DNA of 30,028 nucleotides from a virus. Numbering within the stretch: the first letter of the stretch is position 1; the number at the start of each line of letters is the position of its first letter. The position numbers and the translations under genes were made by a program. The notes below the pieces were generated by a model, which ran no database searches, was not told the DNA's origin, and saw only the letters and a list, made by a program, of their open reading frames with translations. The stretch covers positions 1 through 30,028 of IMG/VR virus record IMGVR_UViG_3300020595_000137. One strand, given 5' to 3'. Below are positions 7,022 through 15,932 of this stretch, piece by piece.

Positions 7022-7049
7022 TTGTTAAAAGTCTTTTTTTATATCTTTG
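7022..7049 (+). promoter_or_regulatory. Bacteroidota-type promoter (TTG, TATCTTTG)
   Basis: TTG at 7022-7024, a 17-bp spacer, then TATCTTTG at 7042-7049, matching TAnnTTTG. It lies seven bases after the frameshift-product stop and 21 bp ahead of ATG 7071. The leader contains AATCAAAAC and AGAGAGAG just before the ATG, much like the leader of the 25274 gene. Confidence 0.7.
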
Positions 7050-7070
7050 AGTAAATCAAAACAGAGAGAG

Positions 7071-7280
7071 ATGAATTTATACGACAAGTTAAGCCCAGAG
7101 GCTTTAAAAGTATTAGATCAGGAGATGATCAAGTTTCCTTATTCAACGAAGGCATTAATCACAGGATTAAAGGAGAACAGATACTGCTTAGATCTTACAT
7201 TAAACCAATGTCATAGAGTAGCAGCAGTATTCGGTTTTGAATGCACATTGACTAACATCATAAACTTCTTTGAGTCATGA
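7071..7280 (+). CDS. Hypothetical protein (69 aa)
   Basis: Start set at ATG 7071, after AGAGAGAG and behind the promoter at 7022-7049. An in-frame TTG at 7047 overlaps the -7 box and is rejected. The product starts MNLYDKLSPEALKVL and is mixed helical with two Cys. A helix-turn-helix is possible (TLNQCHRVAAVFGFECTLTNI) but not convincing. It is one of two tiny genes in a short transcript closed by two terminators, so it may be regulatory. Not recognised. Confidence 0.6.
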   Translation: MNLYDKLSPEALKVLDQEMIKFPYSTKALITGLKENRYCLDLTLNQCHRVAAVFGFECTLTNIINFFES

Positions 7281-7417
7281 GTTACTTAGATTGGGAATTA
7301 GAAAGCTATCAGAATTATCACGATAGCACTTGTAGTATCTGCGGAGAATCAAAAGATCCTGATTATTACGATTGCAGATGTAGGGATGAGGATGATGATG
7401 AGCATTTAGGTATCTAG
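7277..7417 (+). CDS. Tiny zinc-binding-like protein (46 aa)
   Basis: ATG overlaps the previous stop (ATGA). The protein has CSIC (Cys19, Cys22) and DCRC (Cys33, Cys35), enough for a single zinc site, then an Asp/Glu-rich tail (RDEDDDEHLG). Strongly acidic, so a DNA-mimic or protein-binding role is possible but unproven. Not recognised. Confidence 0.55.
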   Translation: MSYLDWELESYQNYHDSTCSICGESKDPDYYDCRCRDEDDDEHLGI

Positions 7418-7443
7418 TGGTGGTTCGCTAGATTGGTTTGGTT

Positions 7444-7476
7444 GAGGAGGTCTGTGGTGGATCTCCTCTTTTTTTT
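7444..7476 (+). terminator. Rho-independent terminator 1 of a pair
   Basis: GAGGAG (7444-7449) pairs with CTCCTC (7463-7468) and is followed by T8 (7469-7476). It ends the short transcript of the two tiny genes. Confidence 0.8.
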
Positions 7477-7478
7477 AT

Positions 7479-7504
7479 CCCTATTTTAGCGAATAGGGTT
7501 TTTT
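7479..7504 (+). terminator. Rho-independent terminator 2 of a pair
   Basis: CCCTATT (7479-7485) pairs with AATAGGG (7492-7498) across a 6-base loop and is followed by T6 (7499-7504). It comes two bases after the first terminator. Its T tract merges into the leader of the 7511 gene (GGGTTTTTTAATTATATG). Confidence 0.7.
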
Positions 7505-7510
7505 AATTAT

Positions 7511-7966
7511 ATGAAGAAGGGATACTATCAAATAACAGAAGCACTTGAGAGTGCTGCATCAGCAAATGATCAGATCAACCAAGTAACTTGGGGAGATATC
7601 TTTGATCTAGATTTCAGGAAGCAGGATATGTTTCCTATTGCTCATGTAATGACAGGAACGGCAACTCTAGGAGAGAGAACCATTACTTATGAGTTTGATC
7701 TTCTGGTGATGGATATTGTGGATTATAGCAAAGAGGCTAAGGATCTGTATGAGGGGAATATGATGAAGCAGGATGTGTACCATAGGACTCTTTCAGCAAT
7801 ATCTGAGATATTAGCCACCTTCAGGAGAGGGACAGAATATGATGCCTACTTCAGATTGATTAATGATCCTGTTGCAGAGCCTTTTGATGAGGAGATGGAA
7901 TCTAACATCTGTGGATGGAAAGCAACACTCCAGATAGAAGCAATCAATCCTAATAACATCTGCTAG
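7511..7966 (+). CDS. Putative tail completion/terminator protein (151 aa)
   Basis: A 151-aa protein starting MKKGYYQITEALESAASAND, with alternating strands and helices and no catalytic motif. Size, position after the chaperone-like gene and before a connector-like gene, and the TWGDIFDLD...FPIAHV...ERTITYEFDLLVMDIV layout resemble small ring proteins that cap the tail tube at the head. Calls of this type depend on context, so the role is an inference. It ends one base before the next ATG. Confidence 0.55.
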   Translation: MKKGYYQITEALESAASANDQINQVTWGDIFDLDFRKQDMFPIAHVMTGTATLGERTITYEFDLLVMDIVDYSKEAKDLYEGNMMKQDVYHRTLSAISEILATFRRGTEYDAYFRLINDPVAEPFDEEMESNICGWKATLQIEAINPNNIC

Positions 7967-8464
7967 ATGAAGGGAGAGAATACAAAGAAGGCATTAGATA
8001 AGTTCGGAAAGTATCTTGTTAAGGAGTCTAGAAAGAACCTTACGAGAAAGAAGAAGAATGTAACTAATAGCCTCTATGAATCTCTGGACTTTGATGTGAA
8101 GGCTATGCCGAACTCTTTTGAGTTTGACTTCCTGATGAATGAATATGGTGAGTGGGTAGATAAGGGAAGGAAGGCAGGAAAGAATCCTCCATTCTCACCA
8201 CTAAGGAAATGGGTACAGGATCGCAGGATTCAGTTCAGAAGCAATAAGGGGAAATTCCAGAGTTATGATCAAACGGCTTGGGCGATAGTCAAGAGCATTG
8301 GTAAGAAGGGAATACCTGCATCTAACTTCTATTCTAGACCATTTAACTTAGGATATGCTAAACTCCCTAATGAGATAGTAGAGGCATATGCTCTAGATGT
8401 AGAGGATTTTCTAGAGTTTACAATAGACAAATTAAACGAGCAGTATAAAGATGGCGGTAATTAG
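7967..8464 (+). CDS. HK97 gp10-like head-tail joining protein (165 aa)
   Basis: Basic N-terminal helix (KYLVKESRKNLTRKKKN), then a compact alpha/beta region with MNEYGEWVDKGRKAGKNPP, KWVQDRRI, and the late GIPASNFYSRPF. These are the landmarks of the gp10/tail-component family in siphoviruses (a Y-W..G motif followed by a P-hF.R.h motif). Likely part of the neck or tail completion complex. It overlaps the next gene by 14 bp. Confidence 0.6.
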   Translation: MKGENTKKALDKFGKYLVKESRKNLTRKKKNVTNSLYESLDFDVKAMPNSFEFDFLMNEYGEWVDKGRKAGKNPPFSPLRKWVQDRRIQFRSNKGKFQSYDQTAWAIVKSIGKKGIPASNFYSRPFNLGYAKLPNEIVEAYALDVEDFLEFTIDKLNEQYKDGGN

Positions 8465-9686
8465 CCCAACGGGATTATTAGGAACGAGATCACCTATCCT
8501 CATTACTTGGAATGGTACAGGTAGTTCAGCAAGTGATATCTATTATTTTAAGTTAGAGATCTATGCTTGGACAGGAGATAAGGATGTAAGACCTGCATCT
8601 CCTACTTACACGATAGATAGAACATCAGGATTTGTTGATGCATTTCCAACTGCTGATATCGCTCCTATCTTAGAGAATGAATTCAATCAGCGAGTAAGTA
8701 AGTTAGATACAAGTGATCTAGTAACGATGTCTCCAGATGCTCTACTATGGGTAGAGGTAGATTATGACATTGAGTATTTAGATGATCCTAATGTCGTAAA
8801 TGATACAGGCACTACTACTCGCTTCTTAGTTACAGATGGATATAGTAAGTTCACTGATGGCTCAAATAAGGATCTAGGACAGGCTATCTTGATTGAAGAT
8901 CAGGATAAATACTTCTATGAGTTTGATACTTATAATATGCCTATCTACTTAGGTGATGTAGGCAGTAGCTATCAGACTGATGTAGTAAAGATTAAGCTAG
9001 TAGGATCCGATGCTACGACAGAGGAAATAGTAGTAACGAATCAAGCAGGAGAAGATGCAGAGGATAGAGTTCTATTGTTCCCTGCAGGGATACCTAACCT
9101 ATCTAACTACTTGTTTAATGAAGGTCTCACAGGACTCACAGAGCCTCGCTTGTTAGATTGGTGGGATGTGCAGATACTAGACTCTAGTGATGCAGTAGTA
9201 GATAGTAGAAGATTCTACAATCAATGTGAGCCTAAGTATACTCCTATTCAACTGCAGTACATTAACAGATATGGAATGTGGGATACAATGACCTTCTTTA
9301 AGAGGTCAGATACTGATTTAGATGTAAGTAAGGAGAGTTACAGATCAGTGATAGGTTCAGCATCAGCATCTGGATATACTTGGGGAACTCAAGCAAGAGG
9401 AATAAGATCCTATAATGAGGAGATGAGTAAGAAGATCACGATGAATACAGGATTCATTGAGGAGGTATCTAATGAGAATATAGAGCAGTTATTGATGAGT
9501 CCTTATGTAGTGATGACTATCAATAGAGCGACTACAAGAATTCAGGATACTTACACGATATCTCAAGACTTTAGAGCAGTGAATGTGTTAACGGATTCAT
9601 TAAGACTCCAGAAGCATATCAATGAGAAGACTATCAATTACACAATACAGGTAGAGTTTGCAACACCTGATAATGCAATGCTATGA
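8451..9686 (+). CDS. Large tail/baseplate structural protein (411 aa)
   Basis: Beta-rich throughout, starting MAVISPTGLLGTRSPILITW with an Ig-like feel (SPILITWNG, FKLEIYAWTG, SPTYTIDR). Its position before a 664-aa tail protein and the tape measure suggests a distal tail or baseplate component. I recall similar 'hypothetical tail' proteins in Bacteroidota phages but cannot name a family. The start lies inside the previous gene. The end overlaps the next by 4 bp (ATGA). Confidence 0.6.
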   Translation: MAVISPTGLLGTRSPILITWNGTGSSASDIYYFKLEIYAWTGDKDVRPASPTYTIDRTSGFVDAFPTADIAPILENEFNQRVSKLDTSDLVTMSPDALLWVEVDYDIEYLDDPNVVNDTGTTTRFLVTDGYSKFTDGSNKDLGQAILIEDQDKYFYEFDTYNMPIYLGDVGSSYQTDVVKIKLVGSDATTEEIVVTNQAGEDAEDRVLLFPAGIPNLSNYLFNEGLTGLTEPRLLDWWDVQILDSSDAVVDSRRFYNQCEPKYTPIQLQYINRYGMWDTMTFFKRSDTDLDVSKESYRSVIGSASASGYTWGTQARGIRSYNEEMSKKITMNTGFIEEVSNENIEQLLMSPYVVMTINRATTRIQDTYTISQDFRAVNVLTDSLRLQKHINEKTINYTIQVEFATPDNAML

Positions 9687-11677
9687 TAGAGATCTATATA
9701 GGATCAGAGAGAATAGATACCTTTAAGGATGAGGATGTAAATATCAAGTTGAGCCTTCAGAATGTGAAGGACATCAGCAGACTATTCACTGATTACACTC
9801 AGAACTTTCAAGTACCTGCCTCTAGGCAGAATAACGATGTATTTAAGCATTACTATAATGCTGATATCTCTGGAGGCTTTAATGCCTCATTGAGACAAGA
9901 TGCTACAATCTTTGTGGATAAGGAATTATTCAGAGAGGGAAGTATTGAGTTGATCTCTGTAGATATGAAGAATGGTAAGCCTTCTGCTTATGAGGTCGTG
10001 TTCTTTAGTGCAGGAGTCAATCTCAAAGATTTATTTGGTGAGGATGAATTAACGGATCTTGATTTATCAGCATATGATCATGCCTATGATGGTGCAGTGA
10101 TTAGGGGAGCAATGGAGGGAACTACTCCTCTTCATTCTGGGAATGTTATCTACCCATTGATATCTCCTGTTACAGATTGGTTTTATGATAGTGCCTCTAG
10201 TGCTCATGATGATGGTGATATCGCATATCATACGACTAATGATGATCATGGCTTACATTATTATGATCTAAAACCTGCTATCAGGATCAGCAAGTTGATA
10301 GATGCTATAGAGGCGAAGTATGGAATCACCTTCACATCTACCTTCTTTGCAGATAGAAAGTTTACGGACCTATTCCTATGGGGACATAGAAGAGAGGGAT
10401 ATATGTTCTTCGGTCAGGAGAACGGATTTACGGCTCAGAAGATTGATTTCACTTCTACTACAGGATCAGGATTTGATACGACATTAGATGTCGCTACTAT
10501 TCCTTCAACATATGATAGATTCCTATGGTATTATAGTATCAATTCAACTCGCTCTTATCAGGTCCACTTCTATATCAATGGAGTCTACTATACAAGTAGA
10601 TCACACACAGGTAATGTCGTAGATGAGGATGTATACTTCTCAGGATTACAGACAGGCGATAAGATACAGATGCGATTCTCACCACCTACGAATTGGGATG
10701 GAGCAGGAGTCAGTCTTACTTCTGTAAATATCTCAGGAAGGGAATTCACGAATCCTGCTAACATCTATTGGACTGCGGCAACATCAGCAACACAATCCTT
10801 CTCGTTAGATGTAGTGATGAGTGATCAGATGCCTGAGCAGAAGGTCTATGATTTCATGATAGGGCTTGTGAAGATGTTTAATCTAGTGATTGAGCCTACA
10901 AGTAGAACAAAGTTCATCATAGAACCTCTAGATGATTGGTATGCTTTAGGATCTAACTATGATATTTCAGAGTATGTAGATATATCTTCACAGAAGATAG
11001 AAAGACCAGAACTCTATAGAAGGATCTCATTCAATTATCAGGAATCGGGTTCATACCTAGAAGAGGCATATCGCAATGCTAATGGAGGGATAGGATATGG
11101 AGATCTTAGAGCAGACTTTACATTTGATGGTGGAGAGTTAAAGACAGAATCTACTTTTGAATTAATGAAGTATCAGAAGTTAGATGATCCTAGTAATGGA
11201 GTAACTAATTTCCTAGTAGGAAAGAGTATTGATAAGGAAGGTAAGCCGTATATCGGAGAGTCTGTTATCTTCTACTCACCTTCTACTTTAAATATCACTT
11301 CTTACCCTATTGGATTCTTAGATGAGAGTGGTTTAACCACATCTCCTAGTAATCAAGTGTACTTATGTGGAAACATTAATAACAGAGTTGCAGCAGATGT
11401 AACACAAATGCTAACCTATGGACTTGAAGTTGATCCTCTTCATGAGCAGAGTTTCGTGCAGACCTTATACAATCAATTCTGGGAAGATTATATCACTGAT
11501 CTCTACTCAACTAGCAGGAGGATATATCAGATGAAGGCAATACTGCCTTTTAATGTCTCTTCTCAGTTGAGGATGAATGATAAGTTAGATATCAATGGAA
11601 GGAGATATGTTATTAATGAGATCCAGATAAACCTGAGAACTCAGGAGGCTACTTTGGAACTTCTAAACGATGTGTGA
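9683..11677 (+). CDS. Large tail protein (664 aa)
   Basis: The longest gene here. The N-terminus reads MIEIYIGSERIDTF then SLQNVKDISRLFTDYTQNFQ, the start of a tail-associated protein found in many Bacteroidota phages (from memory). The middle is beta-rich. The C-terminus (QMKAILPFNVSSQLRMNDKL, INGRRYVINEIQINL) looks like a baseplate-hub fold. Likely the tail hub or tip. It is followed by a 47-aa gene that overlaps its stop, then the tape measure. No lysozyme or peptidase motif seen. Confidence 0.6.
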   Translation: MIEIYIGSERIDTFKDEDVNIKLSLQNVKDISRLFTDYTQNFQVPASRQNNDVFKHYYNADISGGFNASLRQDATIFVDKELFREGSIELISVDMKNGKPSAYEVVFFSAGVNLKDLFGEDELTDLDLSAYDHAYDGAVIRGAMEGTTPLHSGNVIYPLISPVTDWFYDSASSAHDDGDIAYHTTNDDHGLHYYDLKPAIRISKLIDAIEAKYGITFTSTFFADRKFTDLFLWGHRREGYMFFGQENGFTAQKIDFTSTTGSGFDTTLDVATIPSTYDRFLWYYSINSTRSYQVHFYINGVYYTSRSHTGNVVDEDVYFSGLQTGDKIQMRFSPPTNWDGAGVSLTSVNISGREFTNPANIYWTAATSATQSFSLDVVMSDQMPEQKVYDFMIGLVKMFNLVIEPTSRTKFIIEPLDDWYALGSNYDISEYVDISSQKIERPELYRRISFNYQESGSYLEEAYRNANGGIGYGDLRADFTFDGGELKTESTFELMKYQKLDDPSNGVTNFLVGKSIDKEGKPYIGESVIFYSPSTLNITSYPIGFLDESGLTTSPSNQVYLCGNINNRVAADVTQMLTYGLEVDPLHEQSFVQTLYNQFWEDYITDLYSTSRRIYQMKAILPFNVSSQLRMNDKLDINGRRYVINEIQINLRTQEATLELLNDV

Positions 11678-11820
11678 TGGACTTGGGTTTTATAATTGAG
11701 CAACTTCAGAAAGTAGAAGCTACAGATCAGGATTTGATGATAGCTAAAGGAGAATGGAAGATTCTCACTAAGTGGAGCGAAGCTAAAGAACAAATTAGAT
11801 GGCGGTTAAGAAAGAAATAG
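11677..11820 (+). CDS. Small tail-region protein (47 aa)
   Basis: ATG overlaps the preceding TGA by one base. The product starts MDLGFIIEQLQKVEATDQDL and is a charged helix. It overlaps the tape measure start by 22 bp. It contains the recurring element GGGTTTTATAATT (11685-11697) as the codons for GFII. Not recognised. Confidence 0.5.
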   Translation: MDLGFIIEQLQKVEATDQDLMIAKGEWKILTKWSEAKEQIRWRLRKK

Positions 11821-13283
11821 AGATCAATGTAAATACTAGCAAGGCTGAGAAGAATGTAGATAACCTTGAAGGGGGATTATCTGGATTATCTGCTCAAGCA
11901 GACAAACTCACAGGAGGGTTAGTATCAGGCTTCAAGAAGGGAGTTGCAGGAATCAAGCAGGGAATCACTGCTATGAAGTCTCTTAGAGTCGCTATTGCAG
12001 CGACAGGGATAGGTGCACTGCTCATTGCAGTTACTTCTTTAGTGTCTTACTTCACTAAGACTCAGAGAGGGGCTGATAAGCTATCTCAGGCAATGGAGGG
12101 TATTGGTGCAGTAGTTGATGTATTGATAGATCGTTTCTCAACATTTGGAGAGGGCATCTTCGCCATATTCTCTGGAGACTTTGCTAAGGGTGTAGATATC
12201 CTGAAGGGTACATTCAAGGGATTAGGTCAAGAGATTAGAGAGGAAGCAAAAGCAGCCATTGAATTAGAGAAAGCCTTTCAAGCGTTACAGGATCGTGAGA
12301 TAGCAATGATTGAGACTCGTGCGGAGCGCAGAGCATCTATTGAGGCATTGAGACTTGTAGCAGCAGATGAAACTAAAGACCTCGCAGCAAGAGCCAACGC
12401 ACTAAAGGAAGCTATGGATCTTGAGAAGCAGTTAGCGGATGAAGAGATAGAGATAGCTAAGGAGAGAGCGAGAATCATTAAGGAGCGTAATGCTCTAGGG
12501 GAATCTACGAGAGAGGATATCCAAGCAGAGGCAGAGGCTAATGCTCGTGTGATTGAGTTGAATGCTCAGAGAGATACGAGGCTTAAGGAATTGGTTGCTA
12601 CTTATAACTCCTTAAATAAGCAACATCAGGAGCAGATAAGACTGCTCAGAGAAGAGGAGAGTGCGCAGGTATCTCTTAATGCTAAGACTATAGATAGCAA
12701 GAAGTTTGCAGTAGATAATGAGTTGCAGATGCATCAGATGCTGAGAACGAATATGGCTATGATAGATCAGCAGTATGCGAATCAGGCTGATCAGATCAGA
12801 AAGGACTCATTAAAGAAAACCAGAGAGCAGAAGATGGCTGAGTTGAGTATCGTAGCAGGTACTCTAGGATCATTGAGTCAGTTAGCAGGAGAGAATGCTC
12901 AAGCAGGAAAAGCACTAAGTGCTGCAGAGGCTATCATTAATACTTATACAGGGGCTACGAAGGCACTTGCTCAAGGTGGTATATTTGGTGCGGTAGCAGC
13001 AGCAGGAGTTGTAGCTTCAGGTATTGCATCAGTAAGACAGATCTATGCTACTCCTGTTCCTACTCCTTCAGGAGGTAGTGTTAGTGGAGGGGGCGCAAGA
13101 CCACAGATATCAGCACCTGCAATCACTCCTAGATTATCATTGAATACTCAAGTATCTGATCTAGGGAATCAGATTACAGAGTCATTAAGTAAGACTCCTG
13201 TGAGAGCATATGTAGTGAATCAAGATGTGCAGACTGCTGCGAAGATGGATAGAAAGATTAGAGAAACGGCAACAATAGGATAG
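11799..13283 (+). CDS. Tail tape measure protein (494 aa)
   Basis: Sets tail length and is threaded into the host. Seen: a Gly/Lys-rich N-terminus, a hydrophobic segment near residues 62-88 (VAIAATGIGALLIAVTSLVS), a long Ala/Glu/Arg-rich coiled coil from about 145 to 340, then a C-terminal hydrophobic part including AEAIINTYTGATKALAQGG, typical of tape measures. At about 1.5 angstrom per residue the tail would be roughly 70-75 nm (rule of thumb, inference). Short for a siphophage. The chaperone-like gene at 6270 lies 5 kb upstream, not directly before it. Confidence 0.85.
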   Translation: MAVKKEIEINVNTSKAEKNVDNLEGGLSGLSAQADKLTGGLVSGFKKGVAGIKQGITAMKSLRVAIAATGIGALLIAVTSLVSYFTKTQRGADKLSQAMEGIGAVVDVLIDRFSTFGEGIFAIFSGDFAKGVDILKGTFKGLGQEIREEAKAAIELEKAFQALQDREIAMIETRAERRASIEALRLVAADETKDLAARANALKEAMDLEKQLADEEIEIAKERARIIKERNALGESTREDIQAEAEANARVIELNAQRDTRLKELVATYNSLNKQHQEQIRLLREEESAQVSLNAKTIDSKKFAVDNELQMHQMLRTNMAMIDQQYANQADQIRKDSLKKTREQKMAELSIVAGTLGSLSQLAGENAQAGKALSAAEAIINTYTGATKALAQGGIFGAVAAAGVVASGIASVRQIYATPVPTPSGGSVSGGGARPQISAPAITPRLSLNTQVSDLGNQITESLSKTPVRAYVVNQDVQTAAKMDRKIRETATIG

Positions 13284-13285
13284 AT

Positions 13286-14242
13286 ATGAAGTTTTTTGAG
13301 TTAGTATTAGATGAGGATAAACTCCTTCATGGTATAGATGCGATATCAATAGTGGAGCATCCTGCTATAGAGGAGGACTTCATCACGATGAGTAAGGACC
13401 ACAAGTTTGAATTCAAGGAGGTAGATCAGGAGAAGAAGATCCTGATGGGAGCAGCAATGATTCCAGAGAAGCCTATCTACAGAGTTGAAGGTGATCAGGA
13501 GTATTATGTGTTCTTTACAAAGGAGACAATCCGCAGAGCCTCTGAATTGTATCTGATGAATGGTAAGCAGGGCAATGCTACGCTAGAGCATCAGGAGAAG
13601 ATATCAGGCTTATCATTAGTTGAGAGTTGGATCATAGAAGATTCAGAGAAGGATAAGAGCAGAGCCTATGGCTTAGAGTATCCTGTAGGAACTTGGATGG
13701 TGAGTATGAAGGTCAATAATGAGGATATCTGGAATGAATATGTCAAAAGTGGGAAGGTCAAAGGATTCAGCATTGAAGGATGGTTCATGCAGCGAGAGTC
13801 GGCTATTGAGATCAATACAGAATTATCTAGAATTGAATCAGAAGAAGCAGACCACCTGCTCTCACTTTATCTTCTGGGAATAATCAAAGGTTCTGTAAAG
13901 AACGATAAGAGATATAAGAGCGGTAAGAAGCTAGAGATGGAATCATACAGAGACTATCCTGATTCAGTTTCTAACAACGCAAAGAAGGGTATTGAACTCA
14001 ATGAGAAGCAAGGGAATAAATGTGCTACTCAGGTAGGTAAGGTTAGAGCGCAGCAGTTGGCTCAGAAGCAGCCTCTATCAGTTGAGACTATAAAGAGAAT
14101 GTATAGTTACCTAAGCAGAGCGCAGGAATACTATGATGAGGGAGACACCACATCCTGTGGATATATCTCATATATGTTATGGGGTGGATTATCTGCTAAG
14201 AGATGGGCAGAGAGTAAATTGAAGGAATTGGATCAGTTATGA
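13286..14242 (+). CDS. XkdF-like prohead protease with extra C-terminal domain (318 aa)
   Basis: Residues about 1-170 form the XkdF-like (Peptidase_S78_2) fold: start KFFELVLDED, ISIVEHPAIEEDF, LEHQEKIS with candidate catalytic His102, and GKVKGFSIEGWF with candidate Ser162. A linker leads to a second domain (about 222-318) with YPDSVSNNAKKGIELNEKQG, CATQVGKVRAQQLA and TIKRMYSYLSRAQEYYDEGD. From memory, this domain recurs attached to phage head proteins, role unknown. The gene precedes scaffold and capsid genes, as a maturation protease should. Confidence 0.8.
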   Translation: MKFFELVLDEDKLLHGIDAISIVEHPAIEEDFITMSKDHKFEFKEVDQEKKILMGAAMIPEKPIYRVEGDQEYYVFFTKETIRRASELYLMNGKQGNATLEHQEKISGLSLVESWIIEDSEKDKSRAYGLEYPVGTWMVSMKVNNEDIWNEYVKSGKVKGFSIEGWFMQRESAIEINTELSRIESEEADHLLSLYLLGIIKGSVKNDKRYKSGKKLEMESYRDYPDSVSNNAKKGIELNEKQGNKCATQVGKVRAQQLAQKQPLSVETIKRMYSYLSRAQEYYDEGDTTSCGYISYMLWGGLSAKRWAESKLKELDQL

Positions 14243-14294
14243 AAATAACCCAAAATCTTAATAAATAGTTGTTTAATTAGAAAAGTTCAAAGAA

Positions 14295-14909
14295 ATGAAT
14301 CTACAAGAAGTATTCAAGAAGATTGAAATGGCTCTTACTCCTCAAGATGCTACACCTGAAGTTCAGGAAGTAAATGAAGAAGTAAAAGTTGAGATGGCTA
14401 CAATGAAACTCGCAGGAGGTGTTGTAGTTGAAGCAGAATCATTTGAGGCAGGTGAGAATGTATTCTTACTAGGTGAAGATGATGAGAAAGTCGCTGCTCC
14501 TGTTGGAGAGCATGAGTTAGAAGATGGTCGCATCCTCGTTATCGTTGAGGAAGGTGTGATTGCTGAGATTCGTGAAGCAGGTGAGGAAGTTGCTGAGGTA
14601 GTAGTAGAAGAAGAAGAATCTACTGAGATGGCTCAGGAAGAGATGGCTTATGTAACCAAAGAAGAGTTTGGTGCTGCTATTGATGAATTGAAAGAGATGA
14701 TCGCTGCTATGCTTCCTAAAGAGGAAGAGATGGCTGCTGAAGAAGTTTCTGAAGAAGTAACTGAGGAGAAGGTAGAGATGAGTGCTGATGAAGCACCTGC
14801 TGCTAAGAAGGTCGCTGCTGCTCCTGTAGATAAGAAACCAGATATGGTACAATTCAGCAAGAAGGCTGGAGGAACAACCTTATCTCGTGTAATGAGTAAA
14901 TTATCATAA
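14295..14909 (+). CDS. Scaffold protein (204 aa)
   Basis: Extremely acidic (runs of Glu with Ala/Val) between a short N-terminal helix (MNLQEVFKKIEMAL) and a basic C-terminus (KKAGGTTLSRVMSKLS). This layout, with a position between protease and major capsid genes, is typical of phage scaffolds whose basic tail binds the capsid. Arg codons shift toward CGT here and in the next gene, consistent with high expression. Confidence 0.75.
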   Translation: MNLQEVFKKIEMALTPQDATPEVQEVNEEVKVEMATMKLAGGVVVEAESFEAGENVFLLGEDDEKVAAPVGEHELEDGRILVIVEEGVIAEIREAGEEVAEVVVEEEESTEMAQEEMAYVTKEEFGAAIDELKEMIAAMLPKEEEMAAEEVSEEVTEEKVEMSADEAPAAKKVAAAPVDKKPDMVQFSKKAGGTTLSRVMSKLS

Positions 14910-14929
14910 ATTAAATAAACGAAGAAAAA

Positions 14930-15856
14930 ATGGCTACATCTGTATCTATCACGACATCGTATTCGGGCGAGTTTGCTGGAAAATATGTGTCGGCAGCACT
15001 TTTAAGTGCAGACACCATCGAAGGCGGTGGTATTACTATTAAACCAAATGTCAAGTACAAAGAGGTTTTAAAGACAATGAACTTGGATGCAATCACTAAA
15101 GATGCAACTTGTGACTTCTCTGATACTTCTACTTTGACTTTGGCTGAGAAAGTTCTTACTCCAAAAGAACTACAGGTAAACCTAGAATTGTGTAAGTCTG
15201 ACTTTGTATCAGATTGGGAAGCAATCTCTATGGGTTACTCTGCTTTTGATGAGTTACCTGCTAACTTCGCTGATTACTTAATCGGTTATGTTGCTGCTAA
15301 GGTTGCTGCTAAGAATGAGACTAACATCTGGGCAGGTGCTGATGCTAACGCAGGTGAGTTTGATGGCTTCACTGCTCTATTGGCTGCAGATGCTTCAGTT
15401 GTAGATGTAGTAGGTACTACTATCACTGCTGCTAATGTTATTGATGAGTTAGGTAAAGTAGTTGATGCTATCCCTGCTGCATTATATGGTAAAGAAGATC
15501 TTTACATCTATGTATCTCAGCATATCGCTCGTTCTTATGTTCGTGCTTTAGGTGGGTTCGGTGCTAACGGCTTAGGAGGCAATGGTGTTGCTTCTAATGG
15601 TACTACTTGGTACAACGGAGGTGATCTAGCCTTTGATGGTGTTAAGTTGTTCGTTGCTTCAGGTATGCCTACTAACGATATGGTTGCTGCTCAGAAATCT
15701 AACTTGTTCTTCGGTACAGGTTTGTTGAGCGACCACCAAGAAGTGAAACTTTTGGACATGGCTGATCTTGATGGATCACAAAATGTTCGTGTAGTTATGC
15801 GCTTCACTGCAGGTGTTCAGATTGGTATCGGTGCTGACATCGTATACTATACTTAA
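14930..15856 (+). CDS. Major capsid protein (308 aa)
   Basis: Position after protease and scaffold, a following strong terminator, and codon use unlike the neighbours (CGT Arg, GCT Ala, GTT Val) all mark a highly expressed major structural gene. The product begins MATSVSITTSYSGEFAGKYV and is Ala/Gly-rich with an HK97-like helix around residues 112-140 (LIGYVAAKVAAKNETNIWAG). The A-rich leader AACGAAGAAAAA replaces a Shine-Dalgarno site. The N-terminal region may be trimmed by the protease. Confidence 0.85.
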   Translation: MATSVSITTSYSGEFAGKYVSAALLSADTIEGGGITIKPNVKYKEVLKTMNLDAITKDATCDFSDTSTLTLAEKVLTPKELQVNLELCKSDFVSDWEAISMGYSAFDELPANFADYLIGYVAAKVAAKNETNIWAGADANAGEFDGFTALLAADASVVDVVGTTITAANVIDELGKVVDAIPAALYGKEDLYIYVSQHIARSYVRALGGFGANGLGGNGVASNGTTWYNGGDLAFDGVKLFVASGMPTNDMVAAQKSNLFFGTGLLSDHQEVKLLDMADLDGSQNVRVVMRFTAGVQIGIGADIVYYT

Positions 15857-15880
15857 TAGTTGATTGATTAACCAATGAAG

Positions 15881-15914
15881 GGGCAGGTGGGCTAAAGCCT
15901 GTCTGCCCTTTTTA
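15881..15914 (+). terminator. Strong terminator after the capsid gene
   Basis: GGGCAGGTGGGC (15881-15892), loop TAAA, GCCTGTCTGCCC (15897-15908) make a 12-bp stem with G-U pairs, followed by TTTTTATTTT. It may limit read-through so that capsid mRNA is in excess. Confidence 0.85.
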
Positions 15915-15932
15915 TTTTAAATAGACAACGAT

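Noticed and set aside
14517-14860. - strand open frames opposite the scaffold gene
   Set aside because: They are complements of the Glu/Ala-rich scaffold codons (Ser/Phe/Leu runs), with no start context or motif.
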